From NCBI GenBank assembly GCA_038131795.1, contig JAYPQE010000003.1, positions 2,418,001 through 2,482,000 on the forward strand: 64,000 bases of DNA, read 5' to 3'. The stretch is from Eutrophobius brisbanensis. Lineage in GTDB: Bacteria; Pseudomonadota; Gammaproteobacteria; Eutrophobiales; Eutrophobiaceae. The position numbers and the translations under genes are program-made. The notes under the pieces were generated by a model that was not told the DNA's origin, searched no databases, and saw only the letters and a program-made list of their open reading frames with translations. Within the stretch, counting starts at the first letter, position 1, and the number at the start of each line of letters is the position of its first letter. Below are positions 1 through 8,202 of the stretch, one piece after another.

Positions 1-2
1 AT

Positions 3-305
3 CATGTTCCCGATGCGGCTATTAATTATGTCTGGGACAATATTCATCCTGCAGGTACTCAGGTCCCTAATGCATACATAGACAGGACACAGATGCTGGT
101 GGTCCGGTCAGGAAACGAGGAAGCAGGGAGCTGGGTGGAGGAACGACGGGATGTGCAGGCAGATTTTAATGATATATTCGCTGTCCAGGGCGGCTCATTG
201 ATTCAGGTAGCCATTGCATCGGATACCGACAATACTGGCGGGTCTGCCAGGGTAGGGTTTGCTGATCTTCACTTTGTCAGTGGTGAGCAGTCCTGTGAGT
301 TCTAG
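3..305 (+). CDS. DUF3047 family protein, C-terminal part (cut by window edge)
   Basis: The reading frame is already open at base 3, so only the last 100 residues are visible. They match my memory of the end of DUF3047 proteins: a YVWDN motif, the VVRSGNEEAGSWVEERR stretch, and the near-terminal SDTDNTGGSARVGFADL segment. DUF3047 proteins are usually exported and of unknown function. The internal ATG at 93 is not a start because coding continues upstream. The next 100 bases hold no gene. Confidence 0.75.
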   Translation, partial: HVPDAAINYVWDNIHPAGTQVPNAYIDRTQMLVVRSGNEEAGSWVEERRDVQADFNDIFAVQGGSLIQVAIASDTDNTGGSARVGFADLHFVSGEQSCEF

Positions 306-407
306 CTTTTATATTTTCCAAGTCTATTTTTCATTGTAATCTGTCATCATCATCGTGCCAGTCTTCGTGTTATTATTTTATAGACATTATTTAAGTAGGC
401 TTATGAT

Positions 408-870
408 ATGACCCGCAAAGTAATCGACCTACGTTGCGACACTATCACCCGGCCTGTCCCTGAGATGCGCCAGGTCATGGCCAATGCCGAGGTGGGGGAT
501 GATGTCTTTGGTGATGATCCAACTATAAAAGAGCTGGAAAACAGGACAGCAGAAATCCTTGCAAAATCACCGCATGCGCCTTAAAGATGATCACGACAAT
601 GCCAGGAAGCTGGCATAAGGGTTGATGGTTATCCCGGGTATCCAGGTTGATCTGGATGCGGTGGTTACCAACCTGGTCTACTTCGATGTGGGACCTGTAA
701 GTGCAGATACTATGTTATCGAAGTTGGCAGACGTCGGTGTGCTGATGATCGCTACTGCGCCACATACCATTCGGGCCGTCACCAGTCTGGAAGTAAATAG
801 TGAAGATATAAACAATACAATCAACATTATTGAAGGAATTGCAGCGGGATTAGCGGGCGAGACGATTTAG
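408..870 (+). pseudogene. ltaE: Low-specificity L-threonine aldolase pseudogene with internal deletion
   Basis: The first segment (408-584) encodes a normal aldolase N-terminus with the RCDTITRPVPEMRQVM motif and the VGDDVFGDDPT loop. It then jumps, in another frame, to the C-terminal domain starting near 574 (MRLKDDHDNARKLA). That part has an in-frame TAA at 616-618 where Glu is expected, and continues as GLMVIPGIQVD to 870. About 190 residues are missing, including the PLP-lysine region. The intact enzyme cleaves threonine to glycine and acetaldehyde with PLP. The fragment 622-870 could look like an ORF from a TTG, but it is the tail of this dead gene. Confidence 0.85.
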
Positions 871-938
871 CTTGATATATTGCCCGACTGTTATAACCTT
901 AAAATAGAATAAAAAATTATTGTTAAAGGGAGGGGGAA

Positions 939-2165
939 ATGACTAATAAATCATTTATGAGGCTTTTAAAATATCTTACGCTATGTCTGGGCGTCAGCTT
1001 AATGTTGCAGGCGCAGGCGCAGAACGTGACTGTATTTGAGGGGGCCCGATTGATTGTGGGTGACGGCAGTGACCCCATTGAGAACAGCGCGTTTATTGTG
1101 GTTGATGATCGTATCACCCATGTGGGTAAACGTGGTGTGCTGGCAATTCCGTCAGGAATAAGCCGGGTCAACCTTAGTGGTAAGACCGTTATGCCGGCAA
1201 TCGTTGATGCCCATAAACATACTTCAAATGACAGGGAACAGTTAATCGGCCAACTTAAGGAACTGGCAAAATTTGGTATAGGTGCTGTGTTAAGCCTGGG
1301 ATCGGATCCAACAGAGGTCCCATTTCAGGTCAGAGATGAAAATATATCGGGGACTGCAAGGCTTTATACTGCGGGGCGAGGAATCACCACACCCGAGCCG
1401 GGCCGATCTGAAGTCGCTTACTGGATTCAAAGTGCAGAAGAAGGCAGGCAGGCGGTTCGTGAACAGGCGGCCAGGAACGTGGATTTTATCAAGGTCTGGG
1501 TAGATGACAGGGGAGGCCAATACACCAAGACCTCACCGGAACAATACCGCGCCATTATCGATGAGGCCCACAAGCACGGTCTTAGGGTGGCTGCCCATAT
1601 CTATGCCATGGAAGATTCAAGGGGACTGTTACGTGCCGGTATTGATGCCTTCGCCCACGGAATTCGCGATCTGGATCTGGATGATGAGACCATAGAGATG
1701 TTTCGTGAAAGACCAAATGTAGTCCTGATCCCGAACTTGCCCGATCGAGGTATTGTCAGGGACTATAGCTGGTTAAGAGGTTCCATTGCTGATCATGAGG
1801 TTGCCAAACTTCAGGCCAATTCAAAAGAGGATCCCGAGGCGGAAGAATTTTTCGGGATTCAATCCCGTAACCTCAATGCCTTGTATAAAGCTGGCGTCAA
1901 AATCGCCATGGGTACAGATGGTAGAATCATGTGGGAGGCACATCAACAAATGGAAGACATGGTCTCGTCCGGACTGCCGCCGGCAGATGTAATAGTCGCG
2001 GCGACAAAAAACTCCGCCGAGGTAATAGGTTTGTATGATGCCGGTACCATAGAAGCAGGTAAGAGTGCGGACTTTATTGTCCTGGATGCAAATCCTCTGG
2101 TGGATATTACCAATACGCGTAAGATTGATTCTGTTTATCTTCGGGGTGTCAAGGTAGATCGTTAA
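939..2165 (+). CDS. Exported amidohydrolase-superfamily metal-dependent hydrolase
   Basis: This is a 408-residue protein with a signal peptide (hydrophobic stretch about residues 12-25, ending QAQA). The mature part is a TIM-barrel amidohydrolase of the imidazolonepropionase-like group. Metal-site elements are visible in order: DAHKH after strand 1, a lysine in FIKVWVDDR that could be carbamylated, RVAAHIY, DAFAHGIRD and MGTDGR with the late aspartate. The C-terminal beta-sandwich portion (IEAGKSADFIVLDANPL) is complete. A GGGAGG ribosome site precedes the ATG at 939. The substrate cannot be told; relatives cleave cyclic amides, dipeptides or drug-like compounds. It appears monocistronic and is closed by the hairpin at 2179. 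Confidence 0.85.
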   Translation: MTNKSFMRLLKYLTLCLGVSLMLQAQAQNVTVFEGARLIVGDGSDPIENSAFIVVDDRITHVGKRGVLAIPSGISRVNLSGKTVMPAIVDAHKHTSNDREQLIGQLKELAKFGIGAVLSLGSDPTEVPFQVRDENISGTARLYTAGRGITTPEPGRSEVAYWIQSAEEGRQAVREQAARNVDFIKVWVDDRGGQYTKTSPEQYRAIIDEAHKHGLRVAAHIYAMEDSRGLLRAGIDAFAHGIRDLDLDDETIEMFRERPNVVLIPNLPDRGIVRDYSWLRGSIADHEVAKLQANSKEDPEAEEFFGIQSRNLNALYKAGVKIAMGTDGRIMWEAHQQMEDMVSSGLPPADVIVAATKNSAEVIGLYDAGTIEAGKSADFIVLDANPLVDITNTRKIDSVYLRGVKVDR

Positions 2166-2178
2166 AAGGATTTAAACA

Positions 2179-2217
2179 AAAATACAAAGGGGCGGTTAGA
2201 TCGCCCCTTTGTATTTT
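2179..2217. terminator. Strong hairpin terminator after the amidohydrolase gene
   Basis: A perfect 16-bp inverted repeat (2179-2194 and 2202-2217) with a 7-base loop starts 14 bases after the stop codon. The GC core GGGGCG/CGCCCC is flanked by A-rich and T-rich arms, so it can act as a Rho-independent terminator in both directions. Confidence 0.85.
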
Positions 2218-2362
2218 GCAGGTATTACCGATTGCGTCTTGTCTATATTTGTCTGGCATTCACTCTTTCTCATGGTCCAATGCGTCTATCATTCTTTCTA
2301 TCGATGCGGCGACGAATGTCCCGTGGTCTGTCATTTGATCCCTGGCTTTGTTTCCAGCGGTT

Positions 2363-2575
2363 CTAGAAGTGCCTGGCATGATAGGCTTCCCGGTCATTTA
2401 ACTGACCATCAGCGTCCTTGTTAAAGTGATTCAGGATACGTTGATGCTTTGGTCGTAGTTCCTGATCACTGTCCTGGGCCATTAGCTCCGGTGGCAGAAA
2501 GACGATGGCACCAAATACTGCCATTAATATAAGATCTTCTTTTAAATATCGTTTTATATAGGCTTTGGTTTTCAT
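2363..2575 (-). CDS. Small exported protein with one EF-hand loop
   Basis: 70 residues. The N-terminus has a positive start and a hydrophobic segment (residues about 15-33, ending LMAQ), so it is likely exported. Residues 52-63 form a textbook EF-hand calcium loop, NKDADGQLNDRE, with ligands at positions 1, 3, 5, 7, 9 and 12. The gene stops at a TAG just after the loop, and the same frame stays open for 30 more codons to about 2270, rich in Arg and Asp. It may therefore be a nonsense-shortened version of a longer protein. A CRP-type palindrome lies 96 bases upstream of the start. Function unknown. Confidence 0.55.
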   Translation of the reverse strand: MKTKAYIKRYLKEDLILMAVFGAIVFLPPELMAQDSDQELRPKHQRILNHFNKDADGQLNDREAYHARHF

Positions 2576-2670
2576 TAGGTTCTCCTTTTTTTGTAACCTT
2601 ACGTCTATTAACGTGACTACAAACGAGGAGTTGACCGAAAATAAAAATCCAGTGGTGATGAAATTTAAAC

Positions 2671-2686
2671 TGTGATCTGGCTCACA
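2671..2686. promoter_or_regulatory. CRP/Vfr-type binding site
   Basis: TGTGATCTGGCTCACA matches the consensus TGTGA-N6-TCACA exactly, with A/T-rich flanks. It lies between the 3' end of the MBL hydrolase gene (2732) and the start of the EF-hand gene (2575), so the EF-hand gene is the likely target. Inferred from sequence match only. Confidence 0.65.
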
Positions 2687-2731
2687 ATTTGGTGAGTCTT
2701 GATATGATTCTTTTTTACTTAAGCATTGCGG

Positions 2732-3640
2732 TCATTCAGTCTGCATAACAGAGTGCAGAACCCTCAGGAAAGTCTCGGGATTCAAAAAGCCCTGTCCCCA
2801 TGCCTCATCATATTCAGCGGTTGGCTTGAGTTCAATTATTTCGTCAATTGTTTTGCCTTCATCTATCATGGTCTGCACTCTATTACGGATCGTCATTAAC
2901 ATTCTGCGGTAGTTATTAAGATCGCGTTTGTTTCCAAGCCGGCCATGACCGGGGATAATTCGGGTGTTGTTGTCGGCAAGGCTGAGCATAAGGTCAACGG
3001 CACGTAAGATGCCATCAACACTCCCTTCACTGGATTTATCTATGAAGGGATACAGGCCATTAAAGAACACATCTCCGGAATGGATGACATTAGCTTCGCG
3101 AAAGAAAATGATACTGTCGCCATCGGTATGGGCATTGAGTACATGGATTGCCTCTATGGTCTGTCCATTTAAATGAAAGGTGGTTGTTTCACTAAATGTG
3201 ATTGAGGGCAGGGCTATCTCTGGTGCAGCAGGAATGGTCTGGTTGAAAGCCTCAATAAATCCTTCTGTGCTCATTCGCTTCCTGACATTATCATGGGCAA
3301 CTAATATTACTCCCTGATTCCCCAGGTTTTCATTGCCACCGGTATGATCGAAATGCCAATGGGTATTGATCATAAACTTTATAGGTTGCACTGTAATTGC
3401 TGACAGGGCATTGCGGATTTTTTCTGTTAAAGGTGCAAACTGATCATCAATCAGAAATACACCGTCCTCACCGATGGAGGCACCAATATTTCCTCCCTGG
3501 CCAACCAGCATGTATATGCCGTTTGCCACCTCAGTGGTTTCGATGACCACATCCACGAATTGATCATCCTGGGCATAGACAGGTGTCAGTTGAAAATATA
3601 ACGAAAAAAGAATCAGGGAAACTTTATACATCCTGCTCAT
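2732..3640 (-). CDS. Exported metallo-beta-lactamase-fold hydrolase
   Basis: 302 residues with an N-terminal signal peptide ending near PVYAQDD. The zinc motif THWHFDHTGG (H-x-H-x-D-H) is intact. Further ligands are likely the His in LNAHTDGDS and the late His in IIPGHGRLG. The length and layout match exported MBL-fold hydrolases of the broad beta-lactamase/quinoprotein-relay group. A real beta-lactam activity cannot be claimed, since most such exported paralogues have unknown substrates. It is a single gene on the minus strand, with a short gap to the CNNM/CBS remnant upstream. Confidence 0.85.
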   Translation of the reverse strand: MSRMYKVSLILFSLYFQLTPVYAQDDQFVDVVIETTEVANGIYMLVGQGGNIGASIGEDGVFLIDDQFAPLTEKIRNALSAITVQPIKFMINTHWHFDHTGGNENLGNQGVILVAHDNVRKRMSTEGFIEAFNQTIPAAPEIALPSITFSETTTFHLNGQTIEAIHVLNAHTDGDSIIFFREANVIHSGDVFFNGLYPFIDKSSEGSVDGILRAVDLMLSLADNNTRIIPGHGRLGNKRDLNNYRRMLMTIRNRVQTMIDEGKTIDEIIELKPTAEYDEAWGQGFLNPETFLRVLHSVMQTE

Positions 3641-3698
3641 GTTTATTTTCCTCAGGTTTCTTGTTTGAATTGTTTTTTCTTCTCGCGCGAATCCGCCA

Positions 3699-4325
3699 CT
3701 AACGCCTTGCTAATTCCTGCATGTCTGTGACGTTGTCACTTTCATCTACGATTTCCAGCCCCAGCAAGGTTTTCAGTGCATCTTCCAGAGTAAGGATACC
3801 ATGAACACTGCGATATTTGTCTACCACCAGCATAATATGGGTACGAAGATTCAGGAGCTTATCGATAACATTGGATAATGGCAGCATTTTATTTACGGAT
3901 GTCATCTCTCTTTTATATTCTGAAACTATGCTGGTGTCATTATTTCCAGCCATTGCATGCAGTAGTTCTGATCTAAATACAAAACCAGTAATGTTGTTTT
4001 GATTATCCTGATAAACGGGGATTCTGGAAAATGACTCCGAACTGTATTTTACGTAATACTCCTTAATGGTAATGTCCTCAGGGATTGTAAAAAGTATGGT
4101 GTGGGGTGTGCTTGCGTCTTACACCTTCAGCTGGTTCAGGAATAGTATATTGATCATTATATTGGACTCTTTTTTTGCCAGCTGTCCTTCTTCCCAGCCT
4201 TTCTCTACCAGTGCGGCCAGTTCTTCACGGTTGATACCCGTGAGCACAAGGCCTTCGGTCATGGATTTTGTTAAGTAGTCAGAAAGCTTTACAAATGGGT
4301 AGAGCACAATGACGAGATAGCGTAC
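3699..4325 (-). pseudogene. CNNM/CorC-type (DUF21-CBS) protein, truncated and interrupted
   Basis: Reading from 4325 down to 3699, one frame encodes the end of the DUF21 membrane domain (VRYLVIVLYPFVKLSDYL), the REELAALVEKGWEEG linker, then LNQLKV followed by an in-frame TAA at about 4119. After the stop it continues without a shift through both CBS parts (TIPEDITIKEYY, FSRIPVYQD, LLGLEIVDESDNVTDMQ) to the normal C-terminus. A TGA closes the frame upstream at 4326-4328, so most of the membrane domain is gone. Intact relatives are Mg/Co-transport-associated proteins. Both the 5' truncation and the nonsense codon point to a dead gene. Confidence 0.8.
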
Positions 4326-4410
4326 TCAGTTACTGGAAATATCTTGATTAACGATGTAACAAAGTGACGAGTTAATAAAAAATACTCTGCCCCATTTTTT
4401 AGCTATTGAT

Positions 4411-4443
4411 TCAATCCTGTTAATCTTGTAAATCCTGTCAATT
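4411..4443. repeat. Short tandem AATCCTGTNA-type repeat
   Basis: Three imperfect 10-11-base units (AATCCTGTTA, ATCTTGTAA, ATCCTGTCAA) lie in the gap between the CNNM remnant and the phosphopantetheinyl transferase gene. A decayed relative may be present near 9205-9232 in the oleA-oleB gap. No gene lies in this gap. Confidence 0.5.
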
Positions 4444-4453
4444 AGAAAATTGG

Positions 4454-4473
4454 ATTCTGGCGTTCGCCAGAAT
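4454..4473. repeat. ATTCTGG...CCAGAAT palindromic repeat, copy 1
   Basis: A 20-base palindrome, ATTCTGG-cgttcg-CCAGAAT, followed by GACG. Two more copies occur at 8055 and 9163, all in gaps of the ole gene group. The layout of ATTC/GAAT ends around a short spacer resembles the dispersed dRS3-type repeats known from Neisseria; a family link is only a guess. Confidence 0.75.
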
Positions 4474-4485
4474 GACGGTGCTTGA

Positions 4486-5220
4486 CTATAGTCGCCAGTA
4501 GCGAATATTCGGCATGTGTTCCCCCGCAACCGCCAGGCAAGCCTTGTAATCCGGCCAGGTTTCTAAATTCAATAGCGACCAGTTGGTCTGGCAGCCTTCC
4601 TGCCAACGGTTACCTAACAGCTCTGCCGGTTGTTCCGGGTCAACGGAAACATCAAATTTGTCCAGGCCATAAGCGATACCGGTACCGGTGGCCTTCACCA
4701 ACGCCTCTTTTCGGGTCCAGGTGGCAAAAAAGGCCTCAAGCCTCGAGGCTTCATTAAAATCCATGATCTGCTGGTGCTCGGTTTCAGAAAAAAAGCGCTT
4801 CGCCAGTTTTTCATACTCGATATCCTCGCGGATTTTTTCAATATCGATACCTATGATATTTTTTAACGATACTGCGATGATGGCCAGGTCATGGGAATGA
4901 CTGACATTAAAGGTTATGTCCGTATGCGACCAGTTTTCATCCAGTAATGGCATGCCGCTACTGGTATAGGCAAAGTCTATCTTCTTTGGCTCTTCATTGA
5001 GGACATAACCGATTATGTTTCGTAGCGCACTCCTAGTGATAATAAATTCCCGGGACTTTTTGCCAGAGATATAGCGGGTGGCGCGGTTCTTTTCATCTAC
5101 GGTTATAAAACGTTGGTGATTGAAGATGTCGTTCTCTTCATCAGCCAGATTAATGAGCCATATATCTATATAGTCCTCCGAAAATTCCAGTTCAGGGCTG
5201 GTCTTTTCCCAGTTGATCAT
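4486..5220 (-). CDS. 4'-phosphopantetheinyl transferase, Sfp/PfaE-type
   Basis: 244 residues. It moves the phosphopantetheine arm from CoA to a serine of carrier proteins. The Sfp-type signatures are visible: IGIDIEK (Mg-binding Asp and Glu) near residue 125, RFFSETEH, and WTRKEALVKATGTGI with the conserved Glu and Lys. The length fits Sfp/PfaE enzymes (about 220-280), not the short AcpS type. Its ATG overlaps the oleD stop by four bases (ATGA), so it is translationally coupled as the last gene of the Pfa-Ole cluster. The obvious substrates are the four ACP domains of the PfaA-like protein; this is inference from context. Confidence 0.9.
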   Translation of the reverse strand: MINWEKTSPELEFSEDYIDIWLINLADEENDIFNHQRFITVDEKNRATRYISGKKSREFIITRSALRNIIGYVLNEEPKKIDFAYTSSGMPLLDENWSHTDITFNVSHSHDLAIIAVSLKNIIGIDIEKIREDIEYEKLAKRFFSETEHQQIMDFNEASRLEAFFATWTRKEALVKATGTGIAYGLDKFDVSVDPEQPAELLGNRWQEGCQTNWSLLNLETWPDYKACLAVAGEHMPNIRYWRL

Positions 5221-6209
5221 TTTGACTCCTTATAAGCCAGGTTAAGTCGTTGCATACCTTCTTCAAAAGAGATTGCTGGTTCATAACCCAGGTCATGCCT
5301 GGCATTATCCAGGTTATACCAGTGGGCACTGCTTAATTGCTTTGCGATAAATCGCGTCATCATGGGTTCACTTTTCACATTCAAAATCGTGTAGATCCAT
5401 TCCGACAATGTGCCAATGGTGTAAAGCAGTGAAGCAGGTACGGTACTGGTGACCTCTGGCATGTCATGGGCCCTGAGAATGCCATTAATAATCTCAGACA
5501 TGACCCTGGGTTCGCCATTGGTAATAAAATAGGCCTTACCCGAGCAGGGCGATCCAATGGCCAGGTTTTCGTATGCACAAAGATGGGCCTGTGCTGCATT
5601 GTCTATATAGATGGTATCCACCAGGTTTTGTTTTCCGGATACCAGTTTCAGTTTACCCTTTATGGCTCGCTCCAGTATTCGCCCCACCAGGTGAGGGTCT
5701 CCGGGGCCCCATATGAGATGGGGACGTAGGGCAACGGTAGCCAGCTCATCGCCATTGGCGGCCAGCACCATCTGTTCGGCGGTGGATTTGGTGCGTTGGT
5801 AATGGTTGAAGTAGGTCTCGGGATAGGGGATTGATTCATCCACGTTTTCTTCATCATTACCATGGAATATGACACTGGGGGAACTGGTATAGACCAGTTT
5901 TGATATCCCGTTTGTCCGGCACGCATTGAGGACACATTCAGTCCCGGTAACATTAATGTGATAGTAGTCCTGGTAACTTCCCCATACCCCGGTGAGACCG
6001 GCGACGTGATAAATTGCATCACAGTCCTTGCTGGCCTTATCTACGGTGGCCTGGTCTGTCATGTCCCCCTGTATTGCCTGAATACCGGGACGTACAAGTT
6101 CAGGATAATGGCCCCGTTGCAGGGAGATTACCTCATCACCACGGGCAACCAGGGACCTGACGATAGCACCGCCCAGGTATCCACCACCACCGGTGACCAT
6201 TACTTTCAT
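5217..6209 (-). CDS. oleD: OleD, NAD(P)H-dependent 2-alkyl-3-ketoacid reductase
   Basis: About 330 residues of the extended short-chain dehydrogenase family. The Rossmann motif TGGGGYLGGAIV is at the N-terminus; the catalytic YxxxK is the YQRTK sequence, and TSSPSV supplies the Ser. OleD reduces the beta-keto acid made by OleA to the beta-hydroxy acid. I place the start at the ATG at 6209 (MKVMVTGG), which overlaps the oleC stop as ATGA and has GAGGAA eight bases upstream; the in-frame GTG/ATG at 6230 would add seven residues ahead of the Rossmann strand. Context with oleA, oleB and oleC makes the OleD assignment stronger than sequence alone. Confidence 0.88.
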   Translation of the reverse strand: MKVMVTGGGGYLGGAIVRSLVARGDEVISLQRGHYPELVRPGIQAIQGDMTDQATVDKASKDCDAIYHVAGLTGVWGSYQDYYHINVTGTECVLNACRTNGISKLVYTSSPSVIFHGNDEENVDESIPYPETYFNHYQRTKSTAEQMVLAANGDELATVALRPHLIWGPGDPHLVGRILERAIKGKLKLVSGKQNLVDTIYIDNAAQAHLCAYENLAIGSPCSGKAYFITNGEPRVMSEIINGILRAHDMPEVTSTVPASLLYTIGTLSEWIYTILNVKSEPMMTRFIAKQLSSAHWYNLDNARHDLGYEPAISFEEGMQRLNLAYKESK

Positions 6210-7852
6210 CGCAATTTCCTCTGTGCCCATGCCGCAAGTTTATGTCGGTTTATCTTGGCATTGTGCCGGATGTCTACCGGGAATGACGGATGAAAGAAGA
6301 AATCTGTGATGACCCTGGTATGGTCGTATTCTTTACCCAGTTCCATCAATTCCTTGATCAATTGTTTTTTATTATCACCATAATATTTATCCTCCAGCTC
6401 AATACACATGGCCGGGGTGGTTTCACCATTCTTTTTTAAAGCTACCAACGCAGATCGAAAGACCTTGTGATGTACATTGAATACCCCTTCGCAACAAATG
6501 CTGTAATACACCTGCTTGTTATAGACAACGCAATGCGCCTTGCGACCACAAAACCATAACCGACCTTTTTCGTCCAGGTAACCGGTATCCCCCATACGAT
6601 GGTAGATTTCCCCATCCTCACCATAAATCTTTGCCTGGGCGGTTTCTGCCTGACGATTGTAATATCGGCCGGTCACCTGTGGACCCATTACAACGATTTC
6701 ACCTGGCATAAATGGTTTTAATGCGCTTGCAGGGTGCCAACTGGCGATAATCTCATTACTCAATGGAATGATATTAACAGTAATGCAACTGACGGGTTTA
6801 CCGACACAGATCCCTTTACCGGCATCGGTGTCTTTGCGGGTCTCCGTAAGGACCTCCTGACTGCCTATGGAGGCCACCGGCAGGCATTCCGTTGCCCCAT
6901 ATGGGGTAAACACCTGGACATCATCATTTAACAATGAGGCATATAATGCCAGTACCCTGGGTGGGACGGGTGCCCCGGCGCTCAGCACGCGTCGTAGAGT
7001 CGGCAGGGAGACATTATGTTGTTCACCATAACGGCCAGCATTATTAATGAGGGCGGGAGAGCCAAACATGGTAGTGGCATTATATTTTTTAATGGCCGAG
7101 AAGAGCTTTTTGGGAGAGGCCTTACCTGGCTGGGTAAAATTCATGTCCGGGATGATAGAGGTCATTCCCATGGCCGGGGCATACAGGGCAAACAGAGGAA
7201 AAGTGGCGAGGTCCACTTCACCCGGGGTGATATTAAATTCACGTTTCAATGCATCCACCTGGGCCAGGAAGTTGGCGTGAGTATAGACCACGCCCTTGGG
7301 GATCCCTGTACTGCCACTTGTGAATAAAATGGCCGCCATATCTTTTTTGTCAGTAATATTTGATGAGGGATCAAAAGGCTGATCTGAACTCTTTATTACT
7401 GTATTTAGCGTAATCACGTCAGAAAAATATTTTGTAAGGGGAGATACTAGGATATGGATATAAATTGTCTGTATACCCCACTTGAAAATCCGTCTGGCTA
7501 TGTCCGCTTTCAGTATTCCAATAAATGCCTGGGGTTCAGATTCCTCTAGGCATTTTTTCAGGCCCCGGATACCCAGGCCCGGATCAATTGCGATCAGGAC
7601 CGCCCCGATCTTAAATAAAGCGAATACAATTCCAAAAAACTCCCAACCGGGTTGGACCATTAGGGCAACGCGGGTACCTTTGCTGATACCATTTTTTATC
7701 AGCCCGGCCGCTATTTTATTACTGTACTCTTCCAGTTCCCTATAACTGTGTTCTGCAAATTGTCCTAATGGCTTTTGGATGATGATCGCCAGGTTATCAG
7801 GCTGAGCCTTCGCCATTAACGACAGGTGGGTTGCGATATTGGTTATTTCCAC
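6206..7852 (-). CDS. oleC: OleC, AMP-dependent beta-lactone synthetase
   Basis: About 548 residues, ANL-superfamily adenylating enzyme. The phosphate loop FTSGSTGIPKG is near residue 190, TPYGATE (motif A5) near 350, and the GDTGYLDEKGRLWFCGR hinge near 450. OleC converts the 2-alkyl-3-hydroxy acid with ATP into a beta-lactone. I prefer the GTG at 7852 (start MEITNIATHL), which lines up with known OleC N-termini. The GTG at 7870 lies inside a dispersed repeat (GCCACAGAG type). The stop overlaps the oleD start. The 350-base gap to oleB is filled with repeats. Confidence 0.88.
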   Translation of the reverse strand: MEITNIATHLSLMAKAQPDNLAIIIQKPLGQFAEHSYRELEEYSNKIAAGLIKNGISKGTRVALMVQPGWEFFGIVFALFKIGAVLIAIDPGLGIRGLKKCLEESEPQAFIGILKADIARRIFKWGIQTIYIHILVSPLTKYFSDVITLNTVIKSSDQPFDPSSNITDKKDMAAILFTSGSTGIPKGVVYTHANFLAQVDALKREFNITPGEVDLATFPLFALYAPAMGMTSIIPDMNFTQPGKASPKKLFSAIKKYNATTMFGSPALINNAGRYGEQHNVSLPTLRRVLSAGAPVPPRVLALYASLLNDDVQVFTPYGATECLPVASIGSQEVLTETRKDTDAGKGICVGKPVSCITVNIIPLSNEIIASWHPASALKPFMPGEIVVMGPQVTGRYYNRQAETAQAKIYGEDGEIYHRMGDTGYLDEKGRLWFCGRKAHCVVYNKQVYYSICCEGVFNVHHKVFRSALVALKKNGETTPAMCIELEDKYYGDNKKQLIKELMELGKEYDHTRVITDFFFHPSFPVDIRHNAKINRHKLAAWAQRKLR

Positions 7853-7855
7853 TAT

Positions 7856-7880
7856 TAAGCCACAGAGCACACAAAGATAA
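7856..7880. repeat. GCCACAGAG-type dispersed repeat, short copy at the oleC 5' end
   Basis: TAAGCCACAGAGCACACAAAG matches the two longer copies at 7961 and 8172. It abuts the preferred oleC start and makes the longer ORF start at 7870 doubtful. Confidence 0.55.
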
Positions 7881-7960
7881 ACATGAAAGAATTATATCTT
7901 AATTAGTTGAACCATGTTTTATATGTTAGCTACATAAAATTTTAAAACATGATTATATAA

Positions 7961-8190
7961 GCCACGGAGGGCACAGAGGACACAGGGAAAACGATAAAAA
8001 TATAAGAATATATAATGGCTAGAAATAAATTATTTAATAATAATATTGGATTGGATTCTGGCTTTCGCCAGAATGACGTATTTTTTGTCTTTGTATCAAT
8101 TCCAAAAAGAATTGTATTTATGTTATGAAACTATCTGTCATCAGGCTGATGCCATCTATAAAGAAATATTATCTCTGTGTCCTCTGTGGC
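7961..8190. repeat. Inverted pair of GCCACAGAGGACACAGAG repeats (possible MITE) filling the oleB-oleC gap
   Basis: The left arm 7961-7987 (GCCACGGAGGGCACAGAGGA...) and the right arm 8172-8190 (reverse complement GCCACAGAGGACACAGAGA) face each other across about 180 bases of A/T-rich DNA. The interior contains an ATTCTGG palindrome at 8055-8074 and no convincing ORF. The arrangement resembles a small non-coding insertion element with inverted ends, although no target-site duplication is obvious by eye. It separates oleB from oleC. Confidence 0.55.
8055..8074. repeat. ATTCTGG...CCAGAAT palindromic repeat, copy 2
   Basis: ATTCTGG-ctttcg-CCAGAAT followed by GACG and preceded by TTGG, as in copy 1. 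It is nested between the inverted GCCACAGAG arms. Confidence 0.75.
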
Positions 8191-8202
8191 ATAAGTTTTT
8201 TT

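Noticed and set aside
622..870. A separate small gene starting from TTG
   Set aside because: It is the C-terminal part of threonine aldolase following an in-frame stop, not an independent gene.
2209..2424. A plus-strand ORF after the amidohydrolase
   Set aside because: It begins inside the terminator hairpin, has no ribosome site and lies antisense to the EF-hand gene.
4326..4529. A 67-residue minus-strand ORF
   Set aside because: It runs through an ATTCTGG palindrome and a tandem repeat and overlaps the transferase gene; it has no recognisable protein features.
7853..7870. The longer oleC start at the GTG at 7870
   Set aside because: These codons lie in a dispersed GCCACAGAG repeat, and the GTG at 7852 fits the family N-terminus better.
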